Part shown: one piece after another, positions 35,486 through 43,946 of the stretch
How the letters are laid out: each line of letters opens with the position of its first letter
Position numbering within the stretch: the first letter of the stretch is position 1
Source: Phenylobacterium sp. LH3H17
GTDB taxonomy: Bacteria > Pseudomonadota > Alphaproteobacteria > Caulobacterales > Caulobacteraceae
NCBI RefSeq assembly: GCF_024298925.1
Contig: NZ_CP101283.1
Location: 2,795,001-2,859,000 of the forward strand
Reading direction: 5' to 3'
DNA length: 64,000 nucleotides
Notes under the pieces: generated by a model
The model's input: the letters and a program-made list of their open reading frames with translations, nothing else
What the model was told of the DNA's origin: nothing
Database searches by the model: none
Made by a program: the position numbers and the translations under genes

Positions 35486-37102
35486 TCACCGCCGGCTTTG
35501 AACACCCGCAGCCTCGGCGCCCGACATTGGCTGCCTGGCTTGGTTCTGGAGGGCCGTCCTGTCGACCTTGCCGATGGGGAGCAGCGGCAGATCGCGCTTG
35601 ATGACGAAGCGTTTGGGGACCTTGTAGTTGGCGAGCCGTTCCCGACACCAGGCCTCGAGATCCTCGGGCTTCAGGTCGGCGCCTGTCCGCGGGACCACAT
35701 AGGCGACGCCGATCTCTTGCCAGGTGGCGTCCGGGATCGATACGACGGCCGCGAGCGCCACGGCCGCGTGGCTCTCGATCGCGACCTCCACTTCCCGGGG
35801 ATAGACGTTGTACCCACCCGACTTGAACATCTCAGTCAACCGTCCGACGATCCTGTAGCGGCCGTCGGGACGCCTGACACCGAGATCGCCGGTGCGGAAG
35901 AATCCGTCAGGGGTGAAGGCCGCGACCGTCGCGGCCGGGTTTTGCCAGTAGCCGAGCAGGTTGTATTTGGAGCGCGCCTGAATCTCACCCTCCTGGCCGT
36001 CAGCGACCGGGCGACCCGCGTCGTCGGCGAGGCGGACTTCCACACCTGGAAAAGGCTCGCCCACCGTCTCGCTGAGAAGCCCCAGGTCGCAGGTAGGCTC
36101 CAAGACCGTGATCGCGCTCGTCGTTTCGGTCATGCCGTAGTTCGTGGCCAGCCGTGGGGTGATCCCCGCGAGCCGCCGGATCATCTCCTCGGGCATGGCC
36201 GCGCCCTCCCAGATGATGATCTCCACGTGGGACAGGTCGTAACGCCCAAAGGTTGGAACCTGCATCTGGAGGGAGAAGACGCTCGGAACCGACGCCCAGA
36301 CCGTAATCTTTTCACGTTCAATCAGCTCAAGGCTGCTCTGGGCGTCGAAGTGCTCCATGAAATGGAGTTCGCCGCCGCCAGCCAGCGTGGGCATCGAAAT
36401 GTCGACGATCGATCCAACGTGATTGATCGGAAGGAAATTGAGGGATCGATAGGTCGCGACAGGCCAGATGCGGTTCTGCTCGACACTGAAGGACGAGATG
36501 CCCTCGTGATGTAGGAGCGCGCCCTTGGGTTTGCCGGTGGAGCCGGACGTATAGACAATCAGGCAGGGATCTCTCCCACCGCAGGCCAACCTTGCGCCGG
36601 CAAGGGTCGCGTCCGGAACATCCTCGCCCTCCAACAGGAAGCTCGCGAGGCTCACCGCGCCCGGCGCTGTAGGGTCGCCGTCGAACACGACCACCCGCTC
36701 CAGTCCCGCCGTCGCAGCGAGCGCGGCGATCTCTTCGCCATAGGCCCGGTCGCCGATGGTCGTGCGGCTCAGGAGGACCTTGGGCTTCGCATCCGAAACC
36801 GCGTGGCGCAACTCCTCGAGGCGGTACTTGGGATTGAGGCCAAGCCAGATGCCGCCAATGGACGCGGTGGCGAGGAAAGCGACGATGAACTGGGGATGGG
36901 GGGTCTGCAGCGTGGCGACGCGATCACCCTTGGCGACCCCCGCGTTCAACAGAGACCGGGCAAGCCTGTCAACCTGCTCGGCCAGATCCGAATAGGTCAG
37001 GCGATCTCCGCCGAGGACGAGAGCGACCGCCGAAGGGGTTCGGCCGGCGATCCAGTCGATATAGTCACTGACACGCGGAAGGACGGGCGGGGACAGACTC
37101 AC
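35486..37102 (-). CDS. Class I adenylate-forming ligase (acyl-CoA synthetase)
   Basis: 538-residue AMP-binding ligase. Motifs: P-loop LIVYTSGSTGKPKGALLHHEG, NYGMTETTSAI, RTGDLGVRRPDGRYRIVGRLTEMFKSGGYNVYPREVE and the C-terminal lysine in LLPIGKVDRTALQ. The GTG at 37102 overlaps the stop of the transporter gene (GTGA), and the protein begins in family register shortly after. It activates a carboxylic acid to a CoA ester; substrate class cannot be assigned. It is the third gene of the MaoC, transporter, ligase operon controlled by the TetR operator at 38922. Confidence 0.92.
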   Translation of the reverse strand: MSLSPPVLPRVSDYIDWIAGRTPSAVALVLGGDRLTYSDLAEQVDRLARSLLNAGVAKGDRVATLQTPHPQFIVAFLATASIGGIWLGLNPKYRLEELRHAVSDAKPKVLLSRTTIGDRAYGEEIAALAATAGLERVVVFDGDPTAPGAVSLASFLLEGEDVPDATLAGARLACGGRDPCLIVYTSGSTGKPKGALLHHEGISSFSVEQNRIWPVATYRSLNFLPINHVGSIVDISMPTLAGGGELHFMEHFDAQSSLELIEREKITVWASVPSVFSLQMQVPTFGRYDLSHVEIIIWEGAAMPEEMIRRLAGITPRLATNYGMTETTSAITVLEPTCDLGLLSETVGEPFPGVEVRLADDAGRPVADGQEGEIQARSKYNLLGYWQNPAATVAAFTPDGFFRTGDLGVRRPDGRYRIVGRLTEMFKSGGYNVYPREVEVAIESHAAVALAAVVSIPDATWQEIGVAYVVPRTGADLKPEDLEAWCRERLANYKVPKRFVIKRDLPLLPIGKVDRTALQNQARQPMSGAEAAGVQSRR

Positions 37103-38394
37103 GTTGCGGGCTCCAAGGCGCGGCGTGACAGGCCAGCCGAACGAAGGTTGTGGAGAGAGACCAGGCACAGAGCGCCTGGCGCGACGGTGAGGAAGATCAC
37201 CACCGCGACGGTCATGTGACCTCCTGCCGAGGCCAGAGCCAGGCCGGTCAGGGCCGGGCCAAATGCAAGGCCGAGCTTCTCCCCAGAGGTCCAGACCCCC
37301 GTGAAGGTGGCCTCGGCCTGAGCGCCGGCATCTCCGTGGATCAGGTGCGCCACCAGCGTGAACGGCAGCACTTGGAGGCCGCCGAAGGGCAAGCCGATGA
37401 GGGCGAACGCCACCAGCTCGCCCCCCCAGGGAGCTCCGGCGAGCGCCCCGACGCCCAGCAGTGCGGTCACCAGACCGAAGGCGAGCGTCGCGCCCACATA
37501 GGCTCTGGCCTCTCCGATGCGGCGGGCGAGCGCCGTCCAGAACGGCACCGAGACGATCGTGGCGAGCAACATCGCTCCCATGGCCAGGCCGGTGTCCCCC
37601 TCTGGCCGGGAGAAAATGGCGACAACCAGATATGGCGCAGCCGACGTCACAAGACCCACGGCGGTGAGCTGGAGCACATAGGCCGCCAGCAGATTGCGGA
37701 AACGGCTGTTCTGCAGCGCCGCCTTCATCTGCGCCGTCAGGCCAGGACGCCGCACCGAGACGGAAGGCCGCTCCCTTGGCTGATCACGTCCAGCCATCAT
37801 CAGGAAGGGCGGCGCCATCGCCAGCCCACATGCCGCGGCTATGACCAGCGCCATGACGGCGTAGCCCGCCCGTCCGCCTCCACCGGCCTCCACGATCAGA
37901 GGCGCGGCGCTTGCGCCGGCCAGCACGCCCACCATGGCCACAACGATCCGCCAGGCGACGAGCCTGGCTCGGCTGGCCTCGTCCTCTCCGATCTCCGCGG
38001 GTATCGCGATGTAGGGCACGGCGAAGATCGAGTAGAGCGCGGCCAAGGCGAAATAGCAGCACCCCACCCATGCGACCTCCCCCCATCCTGGCAACACCGG
38101 CGGGGTGAAGAGGGCGACGAAGGCCACCACGACGCCGATAGCGCCCACGGCCAGGAATGGCCGCCGGCGGCCCAGGGGCGAAACGCTGCCGTCGGACCAG
38201 GATCCGACCAGAGGATCCCAGAAGATCGCCCAGGCCTTGGGAATGAAGACAATCGCCGCGGCCCATCCGGGCGGGATCTTGAGCGTCTCCGTACAGAAGT
38301 AGAGGAGGAGCACCGTAGGGACCGTGGAAAACACGCCCGTGCCGAACGAGCCGGACGCATAGGCGGCCGAAGCGGCGGCTCCGATCGCTTTCAC
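37099..38394 (-). CDS. MFS_2/GPH-type cation symporter
   Basis: 431-residue, 12-helix transporter of the glycoside-pentoside-hexuronide:cation symporter branch. Recognisable segments are WAIFWDPLVGSWSDGSVSPLGRRRPFLAVGA (helices 2-3) and FAVPYIAIPAEIGEDEASRARLVAWR. The charged loop after helix 2 and the RxRF/R-rich loop after helix 6 fit. GTG 38394 overlaps the stop of the MaoC gene (GTGA), so the two are coupled. Beyond sugars, members of this clade in Alphaproteobacteria also sit in steroid or aromatic operons. It imports the inner-membrane substrate of the ligase operon. Confidence 0.9.
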   Translation of the reverse strand: MKAIGAAASAAYASGSFGTGVFSTVPTVLLLYFCTETLKIPPGWAAAIVFIPKAWAIFWDPLVGSWSDGSVSPLGRRRPFLAVGAIGVVVAFVALFTPPVLPGWGEVAWVGCCYFALAALYSIFAVPYIAIPAEIGEDEASRARLVAWRIVVAMVGVLAGASAAPLIVEAGGGGRAGYAVMALVIAAACGLAMAPPFLMMAGRDQPRERPSVSVRRPGLTAQMKAALQNSRFRNLLAAYVLQLTAVGLVTSAAPYLVVAIFSRPEGDTGLAMGAMLLATIVSVPFWTALARRIGEARAYVGATLAFGLVTALLGVGALAGAPWGGELVAFALIGLPFGGLQVLPFTLVAHLIHGDAGAQAEATFTGVWTSGEKLGLAFGPALTGLALASAGGHMTVAVVIFLTVAPGALCLVSLHNLRSAGLSRRALEPAT

Positions 38395-38903
38395 GACCTG
38401 GCCTCGGCCCCGGCGACGGGCTCCGGAGGCATCCAGATTGAGAGCCAGTCAGCCACAAGCGCCGGGCGGTCGCCGCCCTCGATCTCGATGGTGCATCCGA
38501 ACGTCGTGATCCAGCGCTCCTTGTCGTCCTGCCGCCGGCTGAGCGTGGTGAAGCGGCCTCGGATGCGGGCGCCCGCCGGCACGGGAGAGACCAGTCTGAG
38601 GCGATCGAACCCATAGTTGAGATAATGCCCCATGGTCGATGGATCGCGATGGGAACTGGTGTGCATGGCGTCGAAAAGCAGATGGGTCAGCAGGGACACG
38701 GTGAGGAACCCGAAGGCGATAGCGCCTCCATAGGGACCGTTGGCGGCCGCCCAGTGCGGATCGATGTGCATCGGGTCGGGGTCGCGGGTCACCGCCCCAA
38801 ACGCATCGATCATCTCCTGGGTGACCACGAGCCAATCCGAAGTCCCGATATCGTCCCCCGCCTCGAGGGAGGAGAGCACATCCTGCGTGACGGCCTCAGT
38901 CAT
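38391..38903 (-). CDS. MaoC-like (R)-specific hydratase
   Basis: 170-residue hot-dog-fold hydratase. The hydratase motif is DPDPMHIDPHWAAANGPYGGAIAFGFLTVSLL, with the catalytic Asp/His of the D-x-H loop. A second half with YLNYGFDRLRLVSPVPAGARI matches the family's substrate face. It hydrates 2-enoyl-CoAs. I prefer ATG 38903 over 38921: the TetR operator and its probable promoter end within 5 bp of the earlier ATG, while GGAGAG precedes the later one. It heads the operon MaoC, transporter, ligase. Confidence 0.88.
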   Translation of the reverse strand: MTEAVTQDVLSSLEAGDDIGTSDWLVVTQEMIDAFGAVTRDPDPMHIDPHWAAANGPYGGAIAFGFLTVSLLTHLLFDAMHTSSHRDPSTMGHYLNYGFDRLRLVSPVPAGARIRGRFTTLSRRQDDKERWITTFGCTIEIEGGDRPALVADWLSIWMPPEPVAGAEARS

Positions 38904-38921
38904 CCGATCTAGTCTCTCCAT

Positions 38922-38947
38922 TCTATGATCTTGAGCCCAACCTCAAC
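38922..38947. promoter_or_regulatory. TetR-type operator A (MaoC operon / tetR divergent region)
   Basis: 26-bp site with core ATGATCTTGAGCCCAACC followed by TCA. It shares the layout of operators B (43921) and C (47544): TGAT, TTGAGC, then CTCA at identical spacing. A tandem 16-bp repeat, TTGAGCCTGACCTCAA, follows at 38948-38963. The two copies lie between the MaoC operon (minus) and the tetR gene (plus), so both promoters may be repressed. Confidence 0.75.
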
Positions 38948-39002
38948 TTGAGCCTGACCTCAATTTTTGGGTTGCGTCAAGAACGATCGTCAGAGGGACC
39001 TC

Positions 39003-39767
39003 GTGAGCGCACTCGAACCGTCATTCGTCGAACATCTGAAGCATCAGTTCGCCACGGCGCCGCCCGCCAAGCGCGGACTTCGGACGCGCCAGCGGCTGGT
39101 GATCGCTGCCGCCCAGGTCCTGGAGCAGAAGGGCTATCACGCCCTCAGGGTGACCGATGTGTCCGACGCGGCCGGCGTCGCAGAGGCTTCGTTCTACGTC
39201 TACTTCCGCGACAAGAAGGACATAACGATCCAGGTGCTCACCTTGCTGCTGGACGAGTATTTCGGCGTGGAATCACAGGACGCGGAACACGCCTCGGTCT
39301 TCGGCAAGATCCAATTGGCCAACCGGGGATGGATCGCCATGTGCCGCGCGAACGCTGGCCTCATGCGCTGCATTCTGCAGGTGGGCGATGACATTCCGGA
39401 GTTCTATCGACTCGCTCAGAGGGCCAATCGCACCTGGTACGAGCGGGTGGCGCAGAGCGTCAGCCGCCATAGGCCCGAGCAGGGAATCAATCCGGCGGCA
39501 CTTCACCTGGCCTATATGCTCGGCGCGATGGCTGATGAGATCGTACGCAAGCTCATCATCTATCCCGACCCGGACTACCTCGCCCTGCTCGAACAGACGG
39601 GTATGAACGACGAGGCGGTCGCAGACGCCATGAGCCTGGTGTGGATGCATGTCCTTTACCCGGGCGTCCCGATCGGAGAGGCGTCGCTCCACGACGCGGC
39701 CGTCGAGCTGGCCCACACCGCGCTCCCCCGACTGTTGTTGACGCGAGAGGCGGCCGCCGGCGGCTGA
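39003..39767 (+). CDS. TetR-family transcriptional regulator
   Basis: 254-residue TetR repressor. The N-terminal helix-turn-helix is RTRQRLVIAAAQVLEQKGYHALRVTDVSDAAGVAEASFYVYFRDKKDITIQVL. The ligand domain is about 190 residues and carries CRANAGLMRCILQVGDD and YMLGAMADEIVRKLI. GTG 39003 with AGAGG 7 bases upstream is chosen over the TTG at 38967, which lies within operator DNA. It is divergent from the MaoC operon, with two tandem operator copies between. The same sequence occurs before the TonB receptor and the fused oxidoreductase, so this protein probably controls 35.5-49.2 kb. The effector would be a CoA ester or an aromatic or lipophilic compound. Confidence 0.9.
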   Translation: MSALEPSFVEHLKHQFATAPPAKRGLRTRQRLVIAAAQVLEQKGYHALRVTDVSDAAGVAEASFYVYFRDKKDITIQVLTLLLDEYFGVESQDAEHASVFGKIQLANRGWIAMCRANAGLMRCILQVGDDIPEFYRLAQRANRTWYERVAQSVSRHRPEQGINPAALHLAYMLGAMADEIVRKLIIYPDPDYLALLEQTGMNDEAVADAMSLVWMHVLYPGVPIGEASLHDAAVELAHTALPRLLLTREAAAGG

Positions 39768-39890
39768 GGCCTGCGGCGTGTCCCTGACGGCCCGCCCTAC
39801 TGCTGACGCCGTCCAGGTCGGTCCACGCCACCCCGTATCGAGGACAGGCCGGCGCGGGCCGTCATGATACCGGAATGGGTCCAGTCCCAG

Positions 39891-41717
39891 TCAGTCGCGC
39901 CAGGGTCGCGTGGTCAGGGCCAGTCCGCTGCCCTCGCCGCCCCCGAACCTCAAGGTGAACCGCTCCGCGCCGGCCTTGGGATAACGGCGGAAGGTGTCGG
40001 CGTCGGCGCCGGCGATGGCGAGCCGCAACCGGTGCCCCTTCCTGACGAGGGCCGCGACCGGGAACATCGCGAACTCCACGACCGCTGTTTCCCCAGGGTT
40101 CATGGGCTGTGCGTCGGCCCGAGCGTAACTGTGGGGGGCGGGCCCCTGATCATATGGGAGGCTGGCGGGGTCCGCGGGCCGCCGGTGGACGGCGCGGATC
40201 TGGCCCTCGGTCAGGTAGCTTACACGCCCCTCCGGAGAGACGTCCTCCAGGTAGGCGAAGAACACGGGATCGTCGGTCTCGGTGGCCACGCTCAGGCGCA
40301 CCACCGGCGTTCCGGCCACCTCGACGTCCGCGGTCATGGGCTTGGTGTCGAACACGATGAGCTTGTGGTCCTCGGCCCTCCGATCGGCGTAGGCCGGCGG
40401 GGTCCCGAACTGTGTCGACCAACGGGTCTGCTTTCCGGTCGTGGCGGTGAAGTCGACCTCCCGCGAGACCGATCCGACCGCGGCGGCGCCTTCATGGAGC
40501 GCGCCATCGGCGCCAAGGGCCAGGAATTGGGGGGCGACGCCCTCGGGCGGCCACGCGGTCGTCTGCTTGAACCGTCCGGCGCCCATTACGTAGTAGTTGA
40601 TCTTCCGCTCGACCTTCACGCCGGCTCGGAGTCGCTCGGCAAACTCGAGGTTGATCTTGAACTGCTCCTCTGGAGAGGGCGTTGGCTCGACCGCACCGGG
40701 CCGCAGGGGATCAGCTCCCTTGCGATGGGTGTGGTCGTTGGCGGTGATCCAAACCTCCATGGAGACCTCGGGCGCGCTGCGGAAGCGGGCCAGGGCCGCC
40801 TCGGCCGTTCCGCCGTCGACCCAGGACCCCCAGTACTGGACCGGTTTGCGCTGGAGTCGGATATCGTCGATGGCCGAGGCCGGCGAGAGGTCGAAGAGCG
40901 CAAATCCGTTGCGCCCCTTATCGTCGCGGAACTCGGCCTGGTAATAGTCCTCCGGACCCCAGTGGAGACGGCCAGCAATCGCTTGACGCAATAAGCGGAA
41001 GTCCACGTCGCCGTCGACCGGCTGAAGCGTCGGAAACAGCTTGGGGCAATCTTCGAGCCGCACGGCGCAATCCAGTGTCTTGCCCTCACCGTCCCTGCCC
41101 AGGTCGATATTGCGAGCCTCCCGGCCCCATCCGTTCAGCATGAAGTCGTTCGACACCCCGCCCGGCATGAACAGGTGCAGGTAGACGTCGAAGTCCGTCT
41201 CGCGCGCTATCGCCCCCAGCAGCGGGGTGGGGCGGCTGGTGGCCCAGTCGGCCGTATCGGCCATGTAGGAGACGCCGGCGGCGATCACCTGGCCGTTCGA
41301 CCACGGCAGCAGACGCAGGTGATCGACGAGCTCGTCCATGTCACGGACCTCGTCGGGCCCGATCTCGGTGTTCCTCGCGCCGAACGAGGCCGTGGAGCCG
41401 CGAGTGTCTACCACCGCCACGACGTAACCCGCCTCGCGCCAGCGCTGATAGTCCCGCGCCTGCGAGTAGGCGAAATGGATGGCGCGACCGTAGCGGGTCT
41501 GGATGAGGATCGCAGGCGCCTTCGCGCCAGGGACCTGTCCGCCAGGATAGTACAGACTGACCGCCAGGCGCACGCCATCGCGCATGGGCAGGTAGTAGGA
41601 ACTGTCACTCCAGCCGAACGGGCGCTCGGGCGGGGCGGCCTCGCAGCCTCCCCCCGCCAGCGCGCCGAGCAAGGCCGCCGCGGCCATGGCCGCGATCCTG
41701 GCGGATCCGACACTCAC
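39891..41717 (-). CDS. CocE/NonD-family alpha/beta hydrolase (S15-like)
   Basis: 608-residue hydrolase of the X-Pro dipeptidyl-peptidase/cocaine-esterase family. An N-terminal Ala/Leu signal segment (IAAMAAAALLGALAGGGCE) suggests export. The catalytic domain has AVVDTRGSTASFG and GVSYMADT with nucleophile S150 in the GxSY motif; the Asp/His partners are expected at about 360-410. The C-terminal jelly-roll domain (from about 420) has AAVGSVSREVDFT and ends GGGEGSGLALTTRP. GTG 41717 lies 1 bp after the TonB receptor stop; ATG 41687 is possible. It would hydrolyse an ester or peptide delivered by the receptor in the same operon. Confidence 0.87.
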   Translation of the reverse strand: MSVGSARIAAMAAAALLGALAGGGCEAAPPERPFGWSDSSYYLPMRDGVRLAVSLYYPGGQVPGAKAPAILIQTRYGRAIHFAYSQARDYQRWREAGYVVAVVDTRGSTASFGARNTEIGPDEVRDMDELVDHLRLLPWSNGQVIAAGVSYMADTADWATSRPTPLLGAIARETDFDVYLHLFMPGGVSNDFMLNGWGREARNIDLGRDGEGKTLDCAVRLEDCPKLFPTLQPVDGDVDFRLLRQAIAGRLHWGPEDYYQAEFRDDKGRNGFALFDLSPASAIDDIRLQRKPVQYWGSWVDGGTAEAALARFRSAPEVSMEVWITANDHTHRKGADPLRPGAVEPTPSPEEQFKINLEFAERLRAGVKVERKINYYVMGAGRFKQTTAWPPEGVAPQFLALGADGALHEGAAAVGSVSREVDFTATTGKQTRWSTQFGTPPAYADRRAEDHKLIVFDTKPMTADVEVAGTPVVRLSVATETDDPVFFAYLEDVSPEGRVSYLTEGQIRAVHRRPADPASLPYDQGPAPHSYARADAQPMNPGETAVVEFAMFPVAALVRKGHRLRLAIAGADADTFRRYPKAGAERFTLRFGGGEGSGLALTTRPWRD

Positions 41718-41718
41718 C

Positions 41719-43905
41719 TCAGTAGCTCAGCTTCAACTCGAGCCCGAATGTCCTCGGCTCGTTGAGCGCGATGAACTTCTGGGCGACGAAGCCGAGTCCC
41801 GAGAGGTCGAAGAGCCGCTGCTTCACCACCTCATCAGCGAGGTTCTTGCCCCAGAGGGATAGGCGGATCCGGCCATCCGGGTCCTGCCAGCTGATCCGAG
41901 CGTCGACGAGACCATAGGGTTTCACCTTACCGTCCTGTTGATTGTCGGGCGTGAGGTACGAGGTTCCTCGGCCGATGTACTCTCCATAGAAAGTCAGCTC
42001 CCCATAGCGAGTCTCCAAGCGGTATTCCGCGTTGAGGTCGAACGTATAGCTCGGCGACTGGGGGATGCGGCGGAGCGGCTGGCCGGAGGGAAGGACGCCC
42101 TCGTCGTACTCAGCCTCTTGGATAGCGAGGCTCGCCCCGAGCGTCCACGGCGGTGCGGGTCGCGCCTGCACCTCCAGCTCCAGGCCCTGGCTGTGAGCCG
42201 CACCGGCGTTCAGGATGACCGGGTCGAAGATCGGCGTCGCGGGATTGTCCGCCGTGATCTGGATATCCGTCCACTCCATGCGGTAGAGGGCGGCGTTCAG
42301 GGTCACCCGACGATCGAGCAACTCAGATTTCAGGCCCGCCTCGTAGTTCCAGAGCCGCTCGGGATTGAAGGAGATTCCGTTTGCGTCGCCCAAGGCGTCG
42401 TTGAATCCTCCACTCTTGAAGCCCTTGCTCGCCGTCGCATAGGCGAGGACCGCCGGGGTGAAGCGATAGCGAAGGTTGAAGCTGGGCGTCACCTCGGACC
42501 AGCTGTCAGCGGCCGTGATGGCCGCGTCGCCGCCCAGGAGATCGATTGGGTCGGTCTGGATATAGTCGATGGACTTCTTATCGCGGGTGTAGCGGGCCCC
42601 AGCGGTCACATCCACACGATCATTGATCTTCCAGGTGCCGCTGGCGAAGGCGGCAAGACTCCGGGTGGCGAGCTTGCCGTTCGAGCCGACCTGCAATCCG
42701 GCCAGGGAGGGGGCTCCGAGCAGATTTGCCAGGCCTCCCCCGATCTCCACGAAGCTGAGATTTCTCGAGCTCTGTCGGAAATAGTAGAGCCCCGAGATCC
42801 AATTCACCGAGCCTGTGCTGAACTCCGCCCGCAATTCGTCGGACCATCTCCAGACGCTTTCGGGATCGCCGTCATAGAGGATGCTGAGGGGCGAGCGGTC
42901 AGTATCGGCGCGCGAAAAGTAGTCGTGGCGCCGGTAGGAGATGATGTTGGTGAGCCGCACGCCGGCGAGGCTGGTGTGGAAGTTGACCGCCGCCCCACCG
43001 CTCTTGAGGCGCTCCTCGTTCTGCTGATCTCCCTGGATCCGATAGTCGTACGGGTGGGTGTTTAGCGGCAGGCCGGAGGCGATGAGAAGTTGTGGCAGCA
43101 GGGCCGTGTCGTCGTAGCTCAGCGTCTCGTAGCCGATGGTTTCCTGATCCACCTTTCGGTAGTCGGCGGTGATCAGGAGCTCGGTGCGCTCGCCCATGTC
43201 GAAGAGGAGTTGGCCTCGGCTCGACCAGTTGTCGACCGAGTTCACACGACGGCCGAGGGTGGTGTTGAGCGTGGTTCCGTCGCGTTGCTCACGGGCCACG
43301 GAGAACTTCGCAAATAGGCGATCAGCCAGGATGGGTCCGCTGATCGACGCTCCCGCGCGGCGATAGTCGTGGTTCCCGGCCGCGAGCGTTCCCGAAGCCT
43401 TGAACGAGGCGGAAGGACGTTCGGTGGCGATGTTGATCACGCCGCCGAGCGTGTTCCGGCCGAAAAGCGTCCCCTGCGGGCCCCGCAGCACCTCCACTCG
43501 GGCGATGTCGTAAAGGTCGAGGTTCGCTCCAGCACCCTGCCCTACGAAGACCTCATCGACATAGTAGCCTACCGCCGGGTCGGAGCCGGCCGAGCCGGCG
43601 CTGCCGATGATGCCCCGCAGCGAGGTCGGCGAGAGCTTCAGGTCGCCGAAGTCGCCGTAGAGCATGCCCGGGGTCCGCAGCGCCACATCGCCGATGTCCT
43701 GGATGCCCTGCCGCTCGATGGCCGCGGCGGTGAAGGCGGTGACGGAGACCGGCGTCTCCTGGAGCCGCTCCTCGCGCCGCTGGGCGGTGACGATCACTTC
43801 TTCCAGCGCCACGCCGCTCTTGTCGTCAACGGTTTGGGCCGAGGCCGAACCGGCGCTCAGCAGCGCCGCTACGGCCGCCGCCCCCAGGTACACGCTCCGC
43901 GTCAT
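41719..43905 (-). CDS. TonB-dependent outer-membrane receptor
   Basis: 728-residue receptor. The signal peptide ends AGSASAQ; then comes the TonB-box-like VALEEVIVTAQRREE. The plug domain shows TPVSVTAFTAAAIE, VEVLRGPQGTLFGRNTLGGVINIAT (the family hallmark) and YVDEVFVGQG. The barrel ends with the aromatic EPRTFGLELKLSY. The ATG follows GGGAGGG. This type (FecA/catecholate-like barrel) is abundant in Sphingomonadales and Caulobacterales and often imports plant aromatics or peptides. It is translated just before CocE with a 1-bp gap and is headed by operator B, so it belongs to the TetR regulon. Confidence 0.95.
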   Translation of the reverse strand: MTRSVYLGAAAVAALLSAGSASAQTVDDKSGVALEEVIVTAQRREERLQETPVSVTAFTAAAIERQGIQDIGDVALRTPGMLYGDFGDLKLSPTSLRGIIGSAGSAGSDPAVGYYVDEVFVGQGAGANLDLYDIARVEVLRGPQGTLFGRNTLGGVINIATERPSASFKASGTLAAGNHDYRRAGASISGPILADRLFAKFSVAREQRDGTTLNTTLGRRVNSVDNWSSRGQLLFDMGERTELLITADYRKVDQETIGYETLSYDDTALLPQLLIASGLPLNTHPYDYRIQGDQQNEERLKSGGAAVNFHTSLAGVRLTNIISYRRHDYFSRADTDRSPLSILYDGDPESVWRWSDELRAEFSTGSVNWISGLYYFRQSSRNLSFVEIGGGLANLLGAPSLAGLQVGSNGKLATRSLAAFASGTWKINDRVDVTAGARYTRDKKSIDYIQTDPIDLLGGDAAITAADSWSEVTPSFNLRYRFTPAVLAYATASKGFKSGGFNDALGDANGISFNPERLWNYEAGLKSELLDRRVTLNAALYRMEWTDIQITADNPATPIFDPVILNAGAAHSQGLELEVQARPAPPWTLGASLAIQEAEYDEGVLPSGQPLRRIPQSPSYTFDLNAEYRLETRYGELTFYGEYIGRGTSYLTPDNQQDGKVKPYGLVDARISWQDPDGRIRLSLWGKNLADEVVKQRLFDLSGLGFVAQKFIALNEPRTFGLELKLSY

Positions 43906-43920
43906 CTAATCCCTCCCGAT

Positions 43921-43946
43921 ATTATGATATTGAGCTCAATCTCATC
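43921..43946. promoter_or_regulatory. TetR-type operator B (TonB receptor/CocE operon)
   Basis: Same internal spacing as operators A and C: ATGATATTGAGCTCAATC, then TCA. The inner TTGAGCTCAA is a perfect palindrome. A further TTGAGG lies 4 bases beyond it. The site is 16 bp upstream of the receptor ATG. Confidence 0.75.
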